NCBI RefSeq assembly: GCF_027580225.2
Contig: NC_073339.2
Span: forward strand, 40,228,501-40,292,500
Direction: 5' to 3'
From: Misgurnus anguillicaudatus
Taxonomy: Eukaryota; Chordata; Actinopteri; Cypriniformes; Cobitidae
Length of the DNA: 64,000 nucleotides
Shown: piece by piece, positions 34,766 through 48,097 of the stretch
How positions within the stretch are numbered: the stretch's first letter is position 1
Layout: the number at the start of each line of letters is the position of its first letter
Translations under genes and position numbers: made by a program
Notes under the pieces: model-generated
Told to the model about the DNA's origin: nothing
Databases searched by the model: none
What the model saw: the letters and a program-made list of their open reading frames with translations, nothing else

Positions 34766-36299
34766 TTAAGTGAGTTAATATAGGTCTTCAGAAGTGAAAC
34801 AATATGTTTGTCCAAAGAAAAATTATATTTTAAGCTTATTTAGTGAGCGATATGTCGTGTATTAATGTAAAGTAGTGCGATAATGTAGAGTCTCATTGTT
34901 TTTTGGTGTCTCTTGACTAGTTTGGTTTAAGTTTGTTATTAGATATGGTTAAAAGGGGGTATGGCTCCAAAAGATGATAACCGCACAAGATGTCAGCGGC
35001 CATTTTTAAGATATTTTGGCTTTATTTTTTTATAATAGATCATTGTACATATTTTTTACGGTCTATGATTTGCATGATCTGCTTGTTTGCATAGATATGT
35101 TGGGTATTGGTCAATTATTAAGCTTTAAATATTAAGCTTAAAATAGATTAGACATTAACAACGTGCCAATGTTTCCCAAGCATTGGAGTCTAACTATGGG
35201 TTATATGGTATTCAAATGATGAATCTGGTGTTTGAATATCAAAACAACAACTTTGGACTTGACTTAACCAATCATATTTTAGAGTCAAAACAGTACACAT
35301 AACAAGGGCAGGTGAAAAGTGGCTAAGAGAAGACTAGAAGATAAAACGGTATTCATGTCATTCTCTACGACAAGATCTGCGAGGTTTTTAAGCCCTTAAT
35401 GGAGAGGTAAGAAGGAAGAGGGGGCTTATCATGTGTCTAACATCCATCCATAACATCCACACCTCTACAGGAAAAGGGGTTGGGGAGGGCAGCGTGTGTG
35501 TTTGTGTGCGTGCTGTCTGCCTGACTGTCTTAAGGGAAACTGACTGTTTTACAGCAGCTTATCTCGCTCAGTCAGATAAAAGCCGAATAGAAGTCTCGTT
35601 TATTTTATTCGGAGAAACTTTATCGCATCGCATCTATCCATCCGCATGCTACCCGTCTGCACAACCGCACTGCAAACATTGACGCACTGATACACTCAAC
35701 AGGAGTCATAAACGGGTCATGATGCTATAGGGATTGGAGTAGCGAGATCTTTTCGTCTGAAAACAAGATGACTCTTGTTTCGTCTAGACGGGATCATTCA
35801 TTTATGCGTCTCTGAACCGCACAGGCTTCGGGTCATGAAAAAAAGATGTCGGATTGCTCTTGTTTCATTCAGTATCTCAACCACTTAACATGCTAACCTG
35901 TCACTTAGCACCTCACAATCAGCTAATCGCTTAGCATAGCATAGCCTACAGAACCTCTCTTTGTGAAATAATCGCTAAGCAAACTCTACACAACTGGTAT
36001 AAAGCTCTCAACAAACAAGTCATGTTAGCTTTATTGTAGTTTTGTTTGCTATAGCACATTCAACAATGTTTAGCCAGACAAAATTATTTTAGGACAGATT
36101 GCTTAGCCTATACTTTAATGGTTAACTACATTTCCAAATGCATTATTGTTTGGTATTATTTACCATTTTGATTTTAAAGTTTGAAGTTTAAACATTCCTG
36201 AACCACATGGCAACTTATTAACATATCTAGGATCATAAGATGGCTGCACAGAATATCTTTCGTAAAAAGTGAATTAACAAAGATGCTAACTCTGCCTAT

Positions 36300-36560
36300 T
36301 ACTTTTCCCATTCAAGACTTAAACTTAAGTCAATTTTCCATTGTGTGGTATGACCCGCCTCAACACCATGCGGTTCGGCTGGCTTTACTTTGTCTCGGTT
36401 TGCTTTTCCATTGCAGTTTAGTGTCGCTTAGAGTGGATGCGATTATAGACTTATCAGTACAGTTGCAGGATCTCTACTACCGTGACATTATTGTAAATGC
36501 GAAGTCGCTAGTAGTGACGATTCTCTCTGACCAATCAGTGATCTGCAATGTTTACAGTTA
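36300..36560 (+). repeat. Dispersed repeat with TTGCTTTTCCATTGCAGTTTAG
   Basis: This segment (GACCCGCCTCAACACCATGC, GCTTTTCCATTGCAGTTTAG, GACCAATCAGTGATCTGCA) has the form of a common cyprinid repeat. I could not find its ends or a second copy in the window. Confidence 0.35.
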
Positions 36561-37363
36561 GTATCAGTATACTAAAAAACTAGAAAATACATTTCTTTGA
36601 CCAAAAAATGTTTGTTCTAAATATATGCTAAATAAATTTTGTAGAAAGTAAAGCTTAATTCAATATATTTTAGAATTTTAAAATATATTTAGTTGTAACC
36701 TTCATATATTAACATCAGGCGAAACAAATACATTTCTAATTTTACAACCCATACAGCAAAAATAGATATTTCTCCTCGCCAAAATATAAAAGTATGTATA
36801 AAATATAAAGTTATAAGTATATTTTTGCAGTTGAAAATACATTTATTTTTAACCTTTTCAAACCTGTTGTTTACAGATTTGTGACGGTTTCATCAGATGC
36901 ACCGTGCACGTGCGGAACTTTACTTTCGGTTTCAGTTTTTTTAATGGTCTGAGTTGTTAAACTGAACTCTTGAACAAATACCTCGTCGAAAATAACAAAT
37001 GTTTTTTTTATATATATAATCTATGTGTTGTTTATTTTGCTTGTTATATAAATGAACTACTTTGAAAGGACTTTGCTGTTATTTATTCTTGGCAGAGTTT
37101 ACCGGAAGTTACATGTTGACCATGAAAGACGCTTGTTTATGTTGTTACTGCTGAAACTGTCTATATAATATAAAAGCTTTAAAATGTATTTATTTTTAAA
37201 TGTCCAAAAAATGGCCAAAAAATATTTTGGTGAAAAATACATTTTTGTAAACATATTTTAAAAATGTTGGTATATTTTGAAATATATTTAAAATTATATT
37301 TGAAAAAATATATATTTTGCCTTGTGGGGTACTATCCAATGCAAAAGCACCATTACATTGCAA

Positions 37364-37919
<556 letters not shown>

Positions 37920-38159
37920 CATTACAAAATAGATCGTTCTGTTCCTGGACGCTGATTGGTCAACACAGTGTTTAGATGCCACAAAACAATCAGTTGCATC
38001 ACAAAACTCCCCATACCACATAGGTTTTTAAACCCAGTTGTTTGTCGCACGGTGCAAAATGGGGTGCAAACTATAATTTGTCTGTTGTGGTAAACAAAAT
38101 ACTGTTCAGTGCAGTTAATGACCAGCACCACCCCCCGTGGCAAAACTTTACAATAAGGT

Positions 38160-38430
38160 TAGCTAACCGGATCTTACAATGAACAATACTTCTACTGCAT
38201 TTATTTTTCTTAGTTTGTGTTAATAATCAGCATTTATAACATTTTTAAAATAAAAAGTCGTAACTGTTAACATTAGTTAGTTAATGCACAACGAACTAAC
38301 ATGAACATTTGTACTTGCAATAACTAACATTTACAAATAATATTAAATGCTCTAAAACTATATTGCTCATTGTAAGTTCATGCTAGCTTAGCTAATACAT
38401 TTACAATGCTAACAAATTGTGAATTGCAAA
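38160..38430 (+). repeat. AT-rich dispersed repeat (GTTAGTTAATGCACAACGAA)
   Basis: Shares, in inverse, the GTAACTGTTAACATTA and TTTGTGTTAATAATCAGCAT segments with 5840-5970, where it reads AATGTTAACAGTTACACTTG and AATGCTGAATTTAACACAAA. No inverted ends identified. Confidence 0.55.
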
Positions 38431-39849
38431 ACTTCACTTGGCCTGTAGATTTAAAGCTGACATAACACAAGACGTTTTTGCCAATCTAATGTTAATCTTG
38501 CTTATATATAGAGTGGTATTTCATCATTCATATGTCCAAAGAGTCTTTCGTTTAGTCAAATTTATAAAAGAAAAAACAGCCTTTTTGGCGTAAAAGGTCG
38601 AACACTTGAAGGCGTGCGGTAGGCAGAGCTGAAGAGTTACGAGTACGCGCAGCTTCAGATACTAGTTTTGGATTTACAGCCGACATATATGGAAATCAAA
38701 CTTTAAAAAAACTTTTTTTTTAAATAACCAGCTTTATATTAGAAATATGATCCAGAATCCGATACTTATTCAGTAATGGACGAACAGGAACAATAGCAGC
38801 AACAATTACAGCAGGACGTCTCTAACAGGTAATTAATCCTTGCTTGTTTATCCGCTATTTTAATAAAAAAGCAACATAATCCAGTTTTTAACTGCATTTG
38901 CCCGTTTTAAAAGGTGTAAATGTTGTAAATGCAGTACAAAGGGATGTTTTCGGTGTTGTTAACATTACATGCACGTATGCGTGATTGCAAACAAAACAAA
39001 CACGTGAGATTTTGAATTACTTATGCCTGTGGTTGTGACTCCTAAACGGGGTCTTTTAAAGTTTTGACCGCTCCAATAGTTGTAAAAATTTGGAAAATCC
39101 GGCGTCAAACTGAACCTTGTTTGTAAAGCAGTCCTCTCCGAAATGCAGCCGGGGAACAATTATGACTGTTACGAATGTTGTCTTACGAGAGGGAAAGCTA
39201 AATAAGGTTTTCTTCTCATTACACCCAAAAACACACTTATTTTGTCGAACTATCTTGCTAAAACAAAGTTGTCGCATGCTGTGCACTGATACTGGTGACT
39301 TCTACTGGACGGAGCAAAGCTAATGCGCATTCTCGCTCTCACTGGACGTGCAGGGCAGGCGTGCTTTTCTGGGGGTAAAGGCCCATAAAAGGAATATGGG
39401 GTCAATCAGTCGTAACGGATACCCCCATTTGAAAAAAACTCTTGTAGGAAAAAGGAAGCGTGAGTTTGGCTCAGAAATACTCTGTTACAAGCTCAACGGC
39501 TTTTTTGACACTTTGCTTATGTTAAGCATGAGGACTACAACTCTTAAACTGTGTTAATAAGTCAGAATGCATGAAATAGCATTAAACCTCCCCTTTAAGA
39601 CTTAATACATGTTTAATATATACAGCCTGATAGGAGGCACAAAGCTGTGAGGTAGAAGTCATACCATGAAAAACATCCGCCTCTGATTTGGACAAATGTA
39701 ATTAAGTGTTATCATAATGTCCACTGCATGCTACACATTAACCTCATGGAGTACAACTGCAGCTCATTTGTACTGACTGAATGTACTAAACCGCCATTGC
39801 CTCAGCTAAGAAGCAACTCAATACACTACAAGCTCTACAACGCAATACA

Positions 39850-39985
39850 TTTACATTTATGCATTTGGCAGACGCTTTTATCTGACGTGACTTTACAAGG
39901 TATACATTTTTTATCAGCATGCGTGTTCCCTGAGTTCGAACGCATGCCCTTTTGAACTGTTAACACAATGCTTAACCACGGAGAT
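39850..39985 (-). mobile_element. tRNA-derived SINE, minus strand
   Basis: TTATGCATTTGGCAGACGCT is the 3' core; GTGTTCCCTGAGTTCGAACG at 39924-39943 is the B-box region of the tRNA-like head (minus sense CGTTCGAACTCAGGG); and ACACAATGCTTAACCAC follows. This is the most complete SINE copy in the window. Confidence 0.75.
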
Positions 39986-41509
39986 GTACAGGATTATTAG
40001 GTTCAGCATGATGCCATTTTGTCTTAAAACAGAGACAAATATGGAGTGTATCAGACAAAGTGTTTTTTACACAGTAGGAGACTCACTATTGAATCATGTG
40101 GGTACTTTCTACTGACTCTTCATGACTCATGACCCAATACATTTGTAAGGATGTCTCACAAAGATCCTTGAACGTAACATTCTTTTATTAAACTAAACAT
40201 TTTGTTTGTGCATTCTGCTCAATAAATGCTCGTGTTTATTTAGTGCTATCAAAACAATAAAGAAATAAAGTGCTGGCCACGACTTGTTAGGCAATAAAAT
40301 AAAACACCCTTTGAGCTTAAGACAGTGTATGTGTGCTTCTAACTTGAGATCACATATGGCGAGACATCACTGTTCATACAGAGGAATACAATTGTATGTG
40401 TGTGTGTGTGCGCGTGTGTGTGTGTGTTTCTTTTTTGCAATGTGCTACAGGTGATTAAGCAGTTCACTCATGCACACCAGTGTAAACCATCTGCTTGGAA
40501 ACATAATCCAATTCAGATAACACAAAGGTGAAATCTGACCAACACTAAATTCTTAATACAATCATAAAAAATAATAATGCCTTTCCTAGAACCATTTGAT
40601 CTTATTTCTTCTTAGCGATTTAGTCTGAAAATCATTTAAAATGTAAACATTAAGTTGTTCACAGAATATTATTAAAAACTAACTGCTGGTGGACGGGTAT
40701 ACAGTAATACAATAACAATGTTTAATCTCACAGTCTATTAGGGATAAATTAGGATAGGCCTGATCTAACCAGCGGCAACAGTTTTGACTTTCACACCCCA
40801 TATAAAAGACTTTCTGCCAACCTTTGAATGTATCCGAAAACCCCTTTGAAACATGATGACAGGCTTTCTTCAAAACACATGACCTAATGGGACAATATAT
40901 CTTCCCTCTTTTCAGTTATGCTCTCTGCACAAATGGACCGCAACAAAGAGAAGGATTAAGACATCACGTTCAAAGAGCCATATTTTAACCTATTGTTTGC
41001 TATGGATAAAGCGTGAGCGAAACTTGACTCTGTAAAGGTTACACGATCCCAATGTTTTCTCAGCACTGTACAAAACATACTAAAACATATACAGTTATGT
41101 AGTAAATCTCTTTAAGAGGATTAGAGATCAAACGAAATCGTGCTAATACTCAAAAGGAAATGTATACATGCATACAATTATCAGGCTTTGCTCTTAAAAA
41201 TAAAGGTGATTAAGTGGTTTTTAGCAGTGATGTCATAGAAAAACCATTTTTGGCTTCCCAAAGGACCTTTTAGTTTAGTAAATATTATTTACCCTTTAAT
41301 AGTCTTAAAGTTTTTTTATGGAACATCGGCCTTCCAAATTAACACACAGTTTCACTTAAAACAAGAGATTAAGGGCGAAAATGGGAAAAATATTTATTTT
41401 GACGATCTTTATTTACTGTTTTTCTAAATATACTTATGGGGTGCTCACAAAAGAAAATAGCTACACCCTAAAAAATAAAAGTTTGTTGAGAAAAATGGTT
41501 CCTCTATGG

Positions 41510-41742
41510 CAGGGGTCTCCAACCTTTTTGTGAGCAAGGGCTACCACAATGGATAAAACACTCTGGAGGGCTCCTTTTTTGATATAGTCTACTCAAAACT
41601 TTTTATTTTGTTAATATGTTTTATTATTGTTAATAAGCTTATATAAAAATACGTAATAAATAAATATTTAAATTGAGGATATTAATAAAATGTACTTTGG
41701 TAGGCAACCTGGTGCACGCGGGCACTATGTTGGAGACCACTG
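41510..41742 (+). mobile_element. hAT-type MITE (CAGGGGTCTCCAACC)
   Basis: Ends CAGGGGTCTCCAACCTTTTT and TGTTGGAGACCACTG. The flanks CTCTATGG (41502-41509) and CTCTATGC (41743-41750) match at 7 of 8 bases. Confidence 0.82.
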
Positions 41743-42793
41743 CTCTATGCCATCATTGCAAAGAACCTTTTCAGCAATATATTTGTAAGAGGAGCAACAA
41801 AGAAGATGGGAAACCAGGGGTCAGGGGGCATTTTTAAAAGTTAAACTACTTTAAACTTAACAAGCTTGAGACATGTCACAACATTAAAAGACATCCATTT
41901 GCCACATGTGTACCTTCAGTGACCATCATCTAAAAATAGTGCAGAAGGAACACTTTCAGAATAGTTTTTCATTTATTCCTATAAATATCTTTGTTGGTTT
42001 GTAAGGTTATTAAGAACCTTTAACATCCAGAGAACCATTCTGCTGCATTTAAGAACCATAACTGGTTCTTCTAGCATCTAAGAACCATATTTACAACCGT
42101 TATTGTTAAGAATGTAAGTAAGCTTGTACAGGAAAAAGTAAATTATGTATTTGTCCTTGTCCAGCACAACGCAGCATGAACAAATCCAAGTGGACAAACA
42201 AGAACACTTTGTGCAAATGACTGTGAAAGTGCATAATGGATCACAAGTGACCAATGCCCATGCGCTCACATAATAGAGTATCTGGAAAATTGATTTGTGT
42301 CACGTAAACGCGAGGATCAAATGAGATTGAACAGGACAGGCGTGCATTGGTCTTCAAAGAATGGCCATTACATTTTGACCACGAAAAATGTACAAGCTGA
42401 TGTGTATTCACGGGACTAATGCTTTGTGACGGAGCTGTTGCGTCCAATTAGAAGACGAGGACGCGCTTCGACAGTCGATAACGTTAAATGACATCTTATT
42501 TGTGGGATAAATAAAATGTGGTAAAGTTTTCGTAAAGAAAGCACACAGATCAGATTTTGTACTTGTTGCTTCGGATCTTGAAACGATTCAAGAGGCTTGA
42601 GTTTGTCAAGGGCGCAGCAGCAACATAACGGGACGCTCTGTTCCTCTTTCCAGCTCTCTTTCAATACAATCTGCCTCAGTTTTTAAACATTTCCACATCA
42701 AAGCAGTTCGTATTGCTTAATGTAAAAGAAGAACAACTTTTTTCACCTATTAAAAAGCATGAACCATAAAAAGGTTAAATGCATAAATAATTA

Positions 42794-42822
42794 AAGTAGC
42801 TCAATTGGTAGAGCATTATGTA
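42794..42822 (+). other. tRNA A-box fragment
   Basis: GTAGCTCAATTGGTAGAGCAT is a tRNA-like A box. No B box or stem follows, so it is a leftover of a SINE or tRNA pseudogene. Confidence 0.5.
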
Positions 42823-42938
42823 AGATAAAAGTGGAAAATATTATTTTAAAGAGCCTTTAAAGCGCATAATGCAGTCAAAAAGTATTCTTTAATACATAAA
42901 CGGTTGAAAGCTACACTTGAAAATATCATTAAACTAAC

Positions 42939-43381
42939 CTTGCGTTGGTACAGTCGTTGTACAGGGCTTCAAAGTCCTTTCTGGAAATGAGTTTGCATCT
43001 GTTCACACCGGGTTGAATGGCACCAAGTCCGCGCAACACGCGCACCTGCTCCACAGTGCACACCACCGGGTTTATATCCAAACGCTTCAGTTTCGTATAC
43101 ACGGTGTGCAATCCGCCAACGAGGTGCTTCAGAAAAAGGTCGAATACTTGAGGGAGACAAATGAGCTCCTGGCCGTCAACATTAAAAGAAGCGACTTTCA
43201 CCCCGTGCACATCCACGATTTTGCACTCACTGGCCGCCGCGCCACCCGGGTGCGTCGCGTTCAGTGAGCTGATCAGTCTCGGAGAGTCCATGGGACTCGT
43301 GAAAAACGGGTCAGTAATGAAGAGTTTACCGGACACCGCAGAAGTCCCGGAGTGCACCGGAAGAGTCGCAGGAACGGCCAT
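42939..43381 (-). CDS. dach2: dach2 coding exon 1: start codon and Dachbox-N (SKI/SNO/DAC) domain
   Basis: This exon encodes 147 codons plus two bases. The start is well defined: the context is ACCATGG, and an in-frame TAA lies 18 bases upstream (43397-43399). Residues 1-50 are a short low-similarity leader. From about residue 52 to the end it is the Dachbox-N domain, with the motifs ELICLPQVFDLFLKHL, GGLHTVYTKLKRL, RGLGAIQPGVNRCKL and DCTNA, nearly identical to known DACH proteins. The domain folds like SKI/SNO and is known for DNA and protein contacts. The donor is AAG|GTTAGT at 42938. The exon ends with AG, and joining to the C that opens exon 2 rebuilds the serine of NASSRPGRPPKR. Reading past the donor would add only LV before a stop, so the open frame there is intronic. 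Confidence 0.95.
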
Positions 43382-43565
43382 GGTGGTCGTTACAATTTAC
43401 TTTCCCAACGTGTTGTATCAGACCCTCTATATTCTTATCATACCCTTGCCCCACACGTTCGCACTCTTTTCAGTGTTCAGATCGCAAACTGACACCACCG
43501 ATCTGTGCGCGTCTCTTTACCCGTGTGAAAAACGGAGTTTCTCGGTGCGCGTGGCCCCGCCTCTT
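43382..43565 (-). promoter_or_regulatory. dach2: dach2 5' UTR and proximal promoter region
   Basis: This is the region directly upstream of the dach2 start codon. It is richer in CpG than the flanks. A GC-box-like GGCGGGGCC is on the minus strand at about 43551-43562, and a weak TATA-like AATATAGAG is at about 43425-43435. An in-frame stop at 43397-43399 marks the 5' limit of the coding frame. The transcription start cannot be fixed from sequence alone, so the UTR/promoter border is not given. Confidence 0.5.
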
Positions 43566-43799
43566 ACTGGAGAATGATGTTTGGATTTGCCAACCACATG
43601 TGCTTCAATTCATGGGGAAAGACTTGACTGGAGGAGGAGAAATAAGAGCCCTCCCCTCAGTATTGAGCCTGTCTATCTCAATGATTCAGAAAAACTGATG
43701 TGTTCTGTGTTTAGGGACCATTTATACTAAACGAGTAGGATCATATTTATATCCCTCATTTAAAAAAACAGTGAATAGCTCCTGTTTTTCATTCTTATG

Positions 43800-44140
43800 T
43801 TTAATGTGTCTGTCGGTCAGTCTGTCTGTCACACTTTTTCAATCTATACCCACACCATATCTCTCTTTTCATCTGTCACTCTTTTTGCCACACACCTTTT
43901 ATCTATCTGTCTGTCTGTCTTTTTCAATGCTATCATTCTATCAGGCACTATCTATAACTCTTTTAAAATCTTTCACTCTATCACCCATCTCTTCTTTTCA
44001 TCTGTTAATCTCTATGCCACACACATGTCTGTCTGTCTGTCTCAATCTATTACACTATCAGCCACATTATCTATCTGTTTTTCCATGTATCGCTCTCTCT
44101 GCCACACTCCATCCATCCATTACATCCATATCATCTGTCT
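43800..44140 (+). repeat. CTGT/CTAT-rich low-complexity tract
   Basis: Repeated short CTGTCTGTC and CTATCTAT runs, with ATCTATCTGTCTGTCTGTC at 43903-43921 and GTCTGTCTGTCTGTCTCAATC near 44028. Overlapping open frames in this tract are composition artefacts. Confidence 0.85.
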
Positions 44141-46852
44141 ATCTTGTTTTTTTTATAAAAACATAGTGAAATGTCCACTCCACATCAGTGTGTAATACAC
44201 AGCACAGCTCTTTGCTTGCTAACACAGCCCTGTGTATAAACCATGCACAAGTGTCAAGAAAATAACGCATGATCTTTGAGTAAGAGAAGAATCAGCTTTG
44301 TCTTTTATAGGTCAGGGTAAGTCAGGTACTCAAGCGTTTGAATGCCATCTGTTCAGCATCATTGTGAAAACACGCTCACACATCTGGATGTGCCTGTGGA
44401 AAGACTTCTGTGCGCCCCTCTCCGGGGAGCAACGAGAAATCCTTTGAGAGAAATGCCATAAAAATATCCCACACATGCCTTCGAACACATTTGGGTTCCC
44501 ACATCCACTTAATCTTCTTCGATCTGAACATCTTCAGAATATGTGGCTAGATAGTTTATTATCTAATAACTGGATGCATTAGGCATTTTGCAAAGAGTAA
44601 TTTTTCGATGATTGTAAAATGTGATTTTATTATGGCATATACAGTATTTAGATACAATATAATTCAGCTAAAAGCTTTCTTTTTTATTATTCTTTTCTAT
44701 AATCATACATAAAAAAAGTATTGTACAGACCATGTTGTTAAACAAAGAAGTACACTTTGAGAAAATACACTTCGAGTGTAGCTGGTAAAAGTCTGAAAAT
44801 GTGTGTGACCTTAATGACATTATGACCCAAATTTACATTTTAGTGTGAAATGTAATTATGACTAGCACAAATGAGAATTTGTGGAAAATGAGACGTGAGT
44901 TAATCCATTTCAATCCAATTTAAAGGAGAACATGTACAACTAGTTCCAGATGGACATGCTTCTGTTTAAATGGTCAATGGACAGTAAATTAATAGGACTT
45001 CAGTAACTCGCTTTAAAACACTAAAGACTAAAGGAATGACTTCAGTGAGACACCTCGAAATTTAAAGGATGAACAAGAAAAAACAAAAATTGGACAGGAT
45101 TGCAATGCACCTGCTGACTAAATTGTTGCTTATAACTTTTGTATTATACTGTATTTTATGTAATGTTAACAAGATAGTTAAAGAAAATGTAATTTGGTCC
45201 TGAAGGATATACACAAAACAGTTGATTAAATAAAAAATTTAAGGCAGAGAAATTTTTTTTTGACAGTGTAGGCTACTTCAATACAGCTTGAGTGTTAGTT
45301 TGTAGTAATAGTAATGGATATATTGTTAAGAGGGATTCGGGCGCAACACAAAACAGAGAGAAAATGTGAAGTTGGTCAAAGTTTTGGCTATGCATCAAAT
45401 CACTCCAATGGTTTTTAAAAAAATATATTTTAAGTGGAGTCTCACCTCTCTTCTCTTTTCTCCCATTTCTCATTTCAGATGCATTACAGACAGACACGGA
45501 TCTTTCACTCAGAAAATAAAAGACCAGACGAGGGGCCAGCAGCAAATGGAAAAACAAATGTTGTCAAATAAATTATATGAATTATTACATTTTATCAATT
45601 TTAAATCGTAGTTTATGATGAAATTGTTGGTTCAACATTAAAAGGTAAGTTACCTGGTTACCTTAAAATTTTGAGTTAATTCAAATCAATTCATTGTTGA
45701 GTTAACTAATTTTTTATGTCAAAGTAACTAAAATTGTATGGGAAAATTGTAACACATTCTGTGTTAGTTTAACTAGACACATCTTTGTGTTATTTATTAT
45801 TGGAAAAACACATTTTGCATCACTGTGAAGAACAAATTTAAGAACTTTTATTTTTTAGTGTACTAGTGTAATGTTAGCAATGTGAGGATAATGGTTGAAT
45901 TCTTCAGAAAAGCTTTTGTTGAAAAAATGCATTCTCCAAATGTGCTGTAAATTGGTTTGGATGAAAGCCTCTTACAAATGTGTACATGTGACAAAGCTGT
46001 TATAAAAACCTAAAAAATACAGGTGATAATCATTATTTTCTTTAAAAAAAAAAAATAGTATTAGTCAGTCAGCAAGAGATACACTGTAAAAACTGAATGT
46101 TGGATCTTAAAGGCGGGGTGCACGATTTTTGAGAAACGCTTTGGAAATCAATTTAAATCTAAACTTAAGACATTCTTCTTTAATAAAGCATTCACGTAAA
46201 ATGTCCAGTAAATGTACTTATCCCGCAATAGTGCATTTGCCTAGAACAAAGCACTCACACCTCATATGGGTAATATACTTATGCCGCAATAGGTAGCCTG
46301 TCTGGAACCGAGCGGATTTTAAACCACAATACTGTATGACACTTGCATTACATGCGAATGGCCCCTACGCTAATAGAATTCTGTTTTTCTCTAACCTGTC
46401 TCGTCCTCGACCCTGAGGACAATGAAGCCCTTTTCACACAGATATTCCGTAAGATACACGGGACAGGCATCCCGGACCGTTTGATATTTTATTCATTCAC
46501 ACTGACATGATTACCCGGTCCCAGAAAGCAGTGGTGTCAAAAGTACTCATATTCATTACTCAAGTAAAAGTATAGATACTAGAGTTTAAAAAGACTTTTG
46601 TAGAAGTTGAAGTATCAACTCAAGCTTTTTACTCAAGTAAAAGTGAAAAAGTACTGGTTTCAAAACTACTTAAAGTATAAAAGTAAAAGTAATGTAAGGA
46701 AAAAAATATCATTACGGAAAAAAGCCTAGGCCGCACCACAGGGGCCTATTGTGCACTACCCTATCTCCTCTAAAAAATGTTTCTTAAGGCCATAATAACT
46801 ATAGTGTCATATTAAAATGTTAATGTTAAAAAAATGTGGGATGCACTCGGGC

Positions 46853-47019
46853 CAGGGGTATGCAATGTCAGTCCTGGAGTGCCGATGTCCTGCAAATTTT
46901 AGCTCCAACCCTTACAAAACCTTGGCTACCTGTAGTTTCAGGTGACTTTTTCAGGGGCTTTTGATTAGACCTGGAGCTAAACTCTGCAGGACATCGGAAC
47001 TCCATGTTGCCTACCCCTG
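46853..47019 (+). mobile_element. hAT-like palindromic MITE (CAGGGGTATGCAATGTCAG)
   Basis: Ends CAGGGGTATGCAATGTC and TGTTGCCTACCCCTG; arms GAGTGCCGATGTCCTGCA / TGCAGGACATCGGAACTC. Related to 21683-21876 in design. The flanking duplication is degraded (CACTCGGGC against CACTAGGC). Confidence 0.7.
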
Positions 47020-47107
47020 CACTAGGCTATATCTGTTTCAACTGCATACGGTATATGCCCATTAAAAATGAACGCATTTTAGTACAATGCAAACAAGTAC
47101 ATTAAAG

Positions 47108-47387
47108 CAGTGGTTCTCAAACTGGGGGCCGCGAGATGGTGCCAGGGGCCCCAGTTTTATAATATTTCATGAAATACATTACTTTATTATAAATTCTGTG
47201 TGATTAAACCTCAGAACAATAAGGCTACTAAACAAAATCAATACATTTGTATAATTTAACATGTTTTGTTTAATTCAAAATTTATGTTTTAGAATGATTT
47301 ATGTCATAAATTTTTTTGGGGGGGGGGCTGTGAAGGAATCCACTGTACACAAGGGAGGCCGCAAAAAAAATGGTTTCATAACCACTG
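47108..47387 (+). mobile_element. hAT MITE, CAGTGGTTCTCAAACT family, copy 2
   Basis: Starts CAGTGGTTCTCAAACTGGGG and ends TGGTTTCATAACCACTG. The perfect 8-bp duplication CATTAAAG lies at 47100-47107 and 47388-47395. Confidence 0.92.
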
Positions 47388-47639
47388 CATTAAAGAACCT
47401 TATATATGTACTACTGAGCATTATATATAAATATTCAAATATTATAATGGTGCAAAAAGTCAAAATTCAGAGCAGGGCCGCTGCTGGCCAAACTTTTACA
47501 GTGGTGCCCTCTCTAGTTAAAAAACAACAAACTATAGTATGTGTGTGAGGATAGAAATATGCTATTGTTATCATTTATAATTGTATTTTGACAGCAACAC
47601 AATCTACAATTACACACATATGCTGAGACAAACAGACCC

Positions 47640-48097
47640 AGTTCCTGCTGCTGTGAAGGTCATCACACCACTGATCTACTGGCTGTCCTTCAACATGATG
47701 CCCAGCCGATACGCGACCAATGACCACCGGCTGAACCAGTTTAATCCGCTTACCCGCTTCCTATCCTTACCGTGTTTATATATAAAAATATATATTAATC
47801 TCCCCCAAGGGTTTTTGTCCTTCTAGGAGTTTTTCCCACAGGGTTTTTCTCCTAGGGGTTTTTCATCCCCGGGAGAGTCAGCCAACATTGGCTTAACTTA
47901 GCACTTTACTGTATACATTACATTATTACTATGCTCACTCGTACGGTTTATTCTTAGCCGCTGTATTCTACTTCTTATATTATCTATTGATTATTCTGTG
48001 TTTTCACCTACATCTACTCATGTAAAGATGCTTTGAAAAATTAACAATTGTGAAAGGCGCTATATAAATAAAATTGAATTGAATTGAATTGAATTGG
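47640..48097 (+). mobile_element. L2-like LINE 3' tail with (ATTGA)n end
   Basis: Longer relative of 970-1304. Shared GCTGAACCAGTTTAATCCG, GGGTTTTTGTCCTTCTAGG and CTCATGTAAAGATGCTTTG, ending AAATTGAATTGAATTGAATT. A possible LINE-derived segment upstream (CATCACACCACTGATCTACT) is not open for long. Confidence 0.65.

Noticed and set aside
42794..42822. Possible tRNA gene
   Set aside because: Only the A box is present; no B box, anticodon arm or acceptor stem.
43013..43577. Plus-strand frames opposite dach2 exon 1
   Set aside because: They are antisense shadows of the strongly conserved minus-strand exon.
43771..44195. Two overlapping frames of about 131 codons, Ser/Leu-rich with signal-like stretches
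   Set aside because: They are translations of a CTGT/CTAT-rich tract; overlapping frames of similar composition show it is low complexity.
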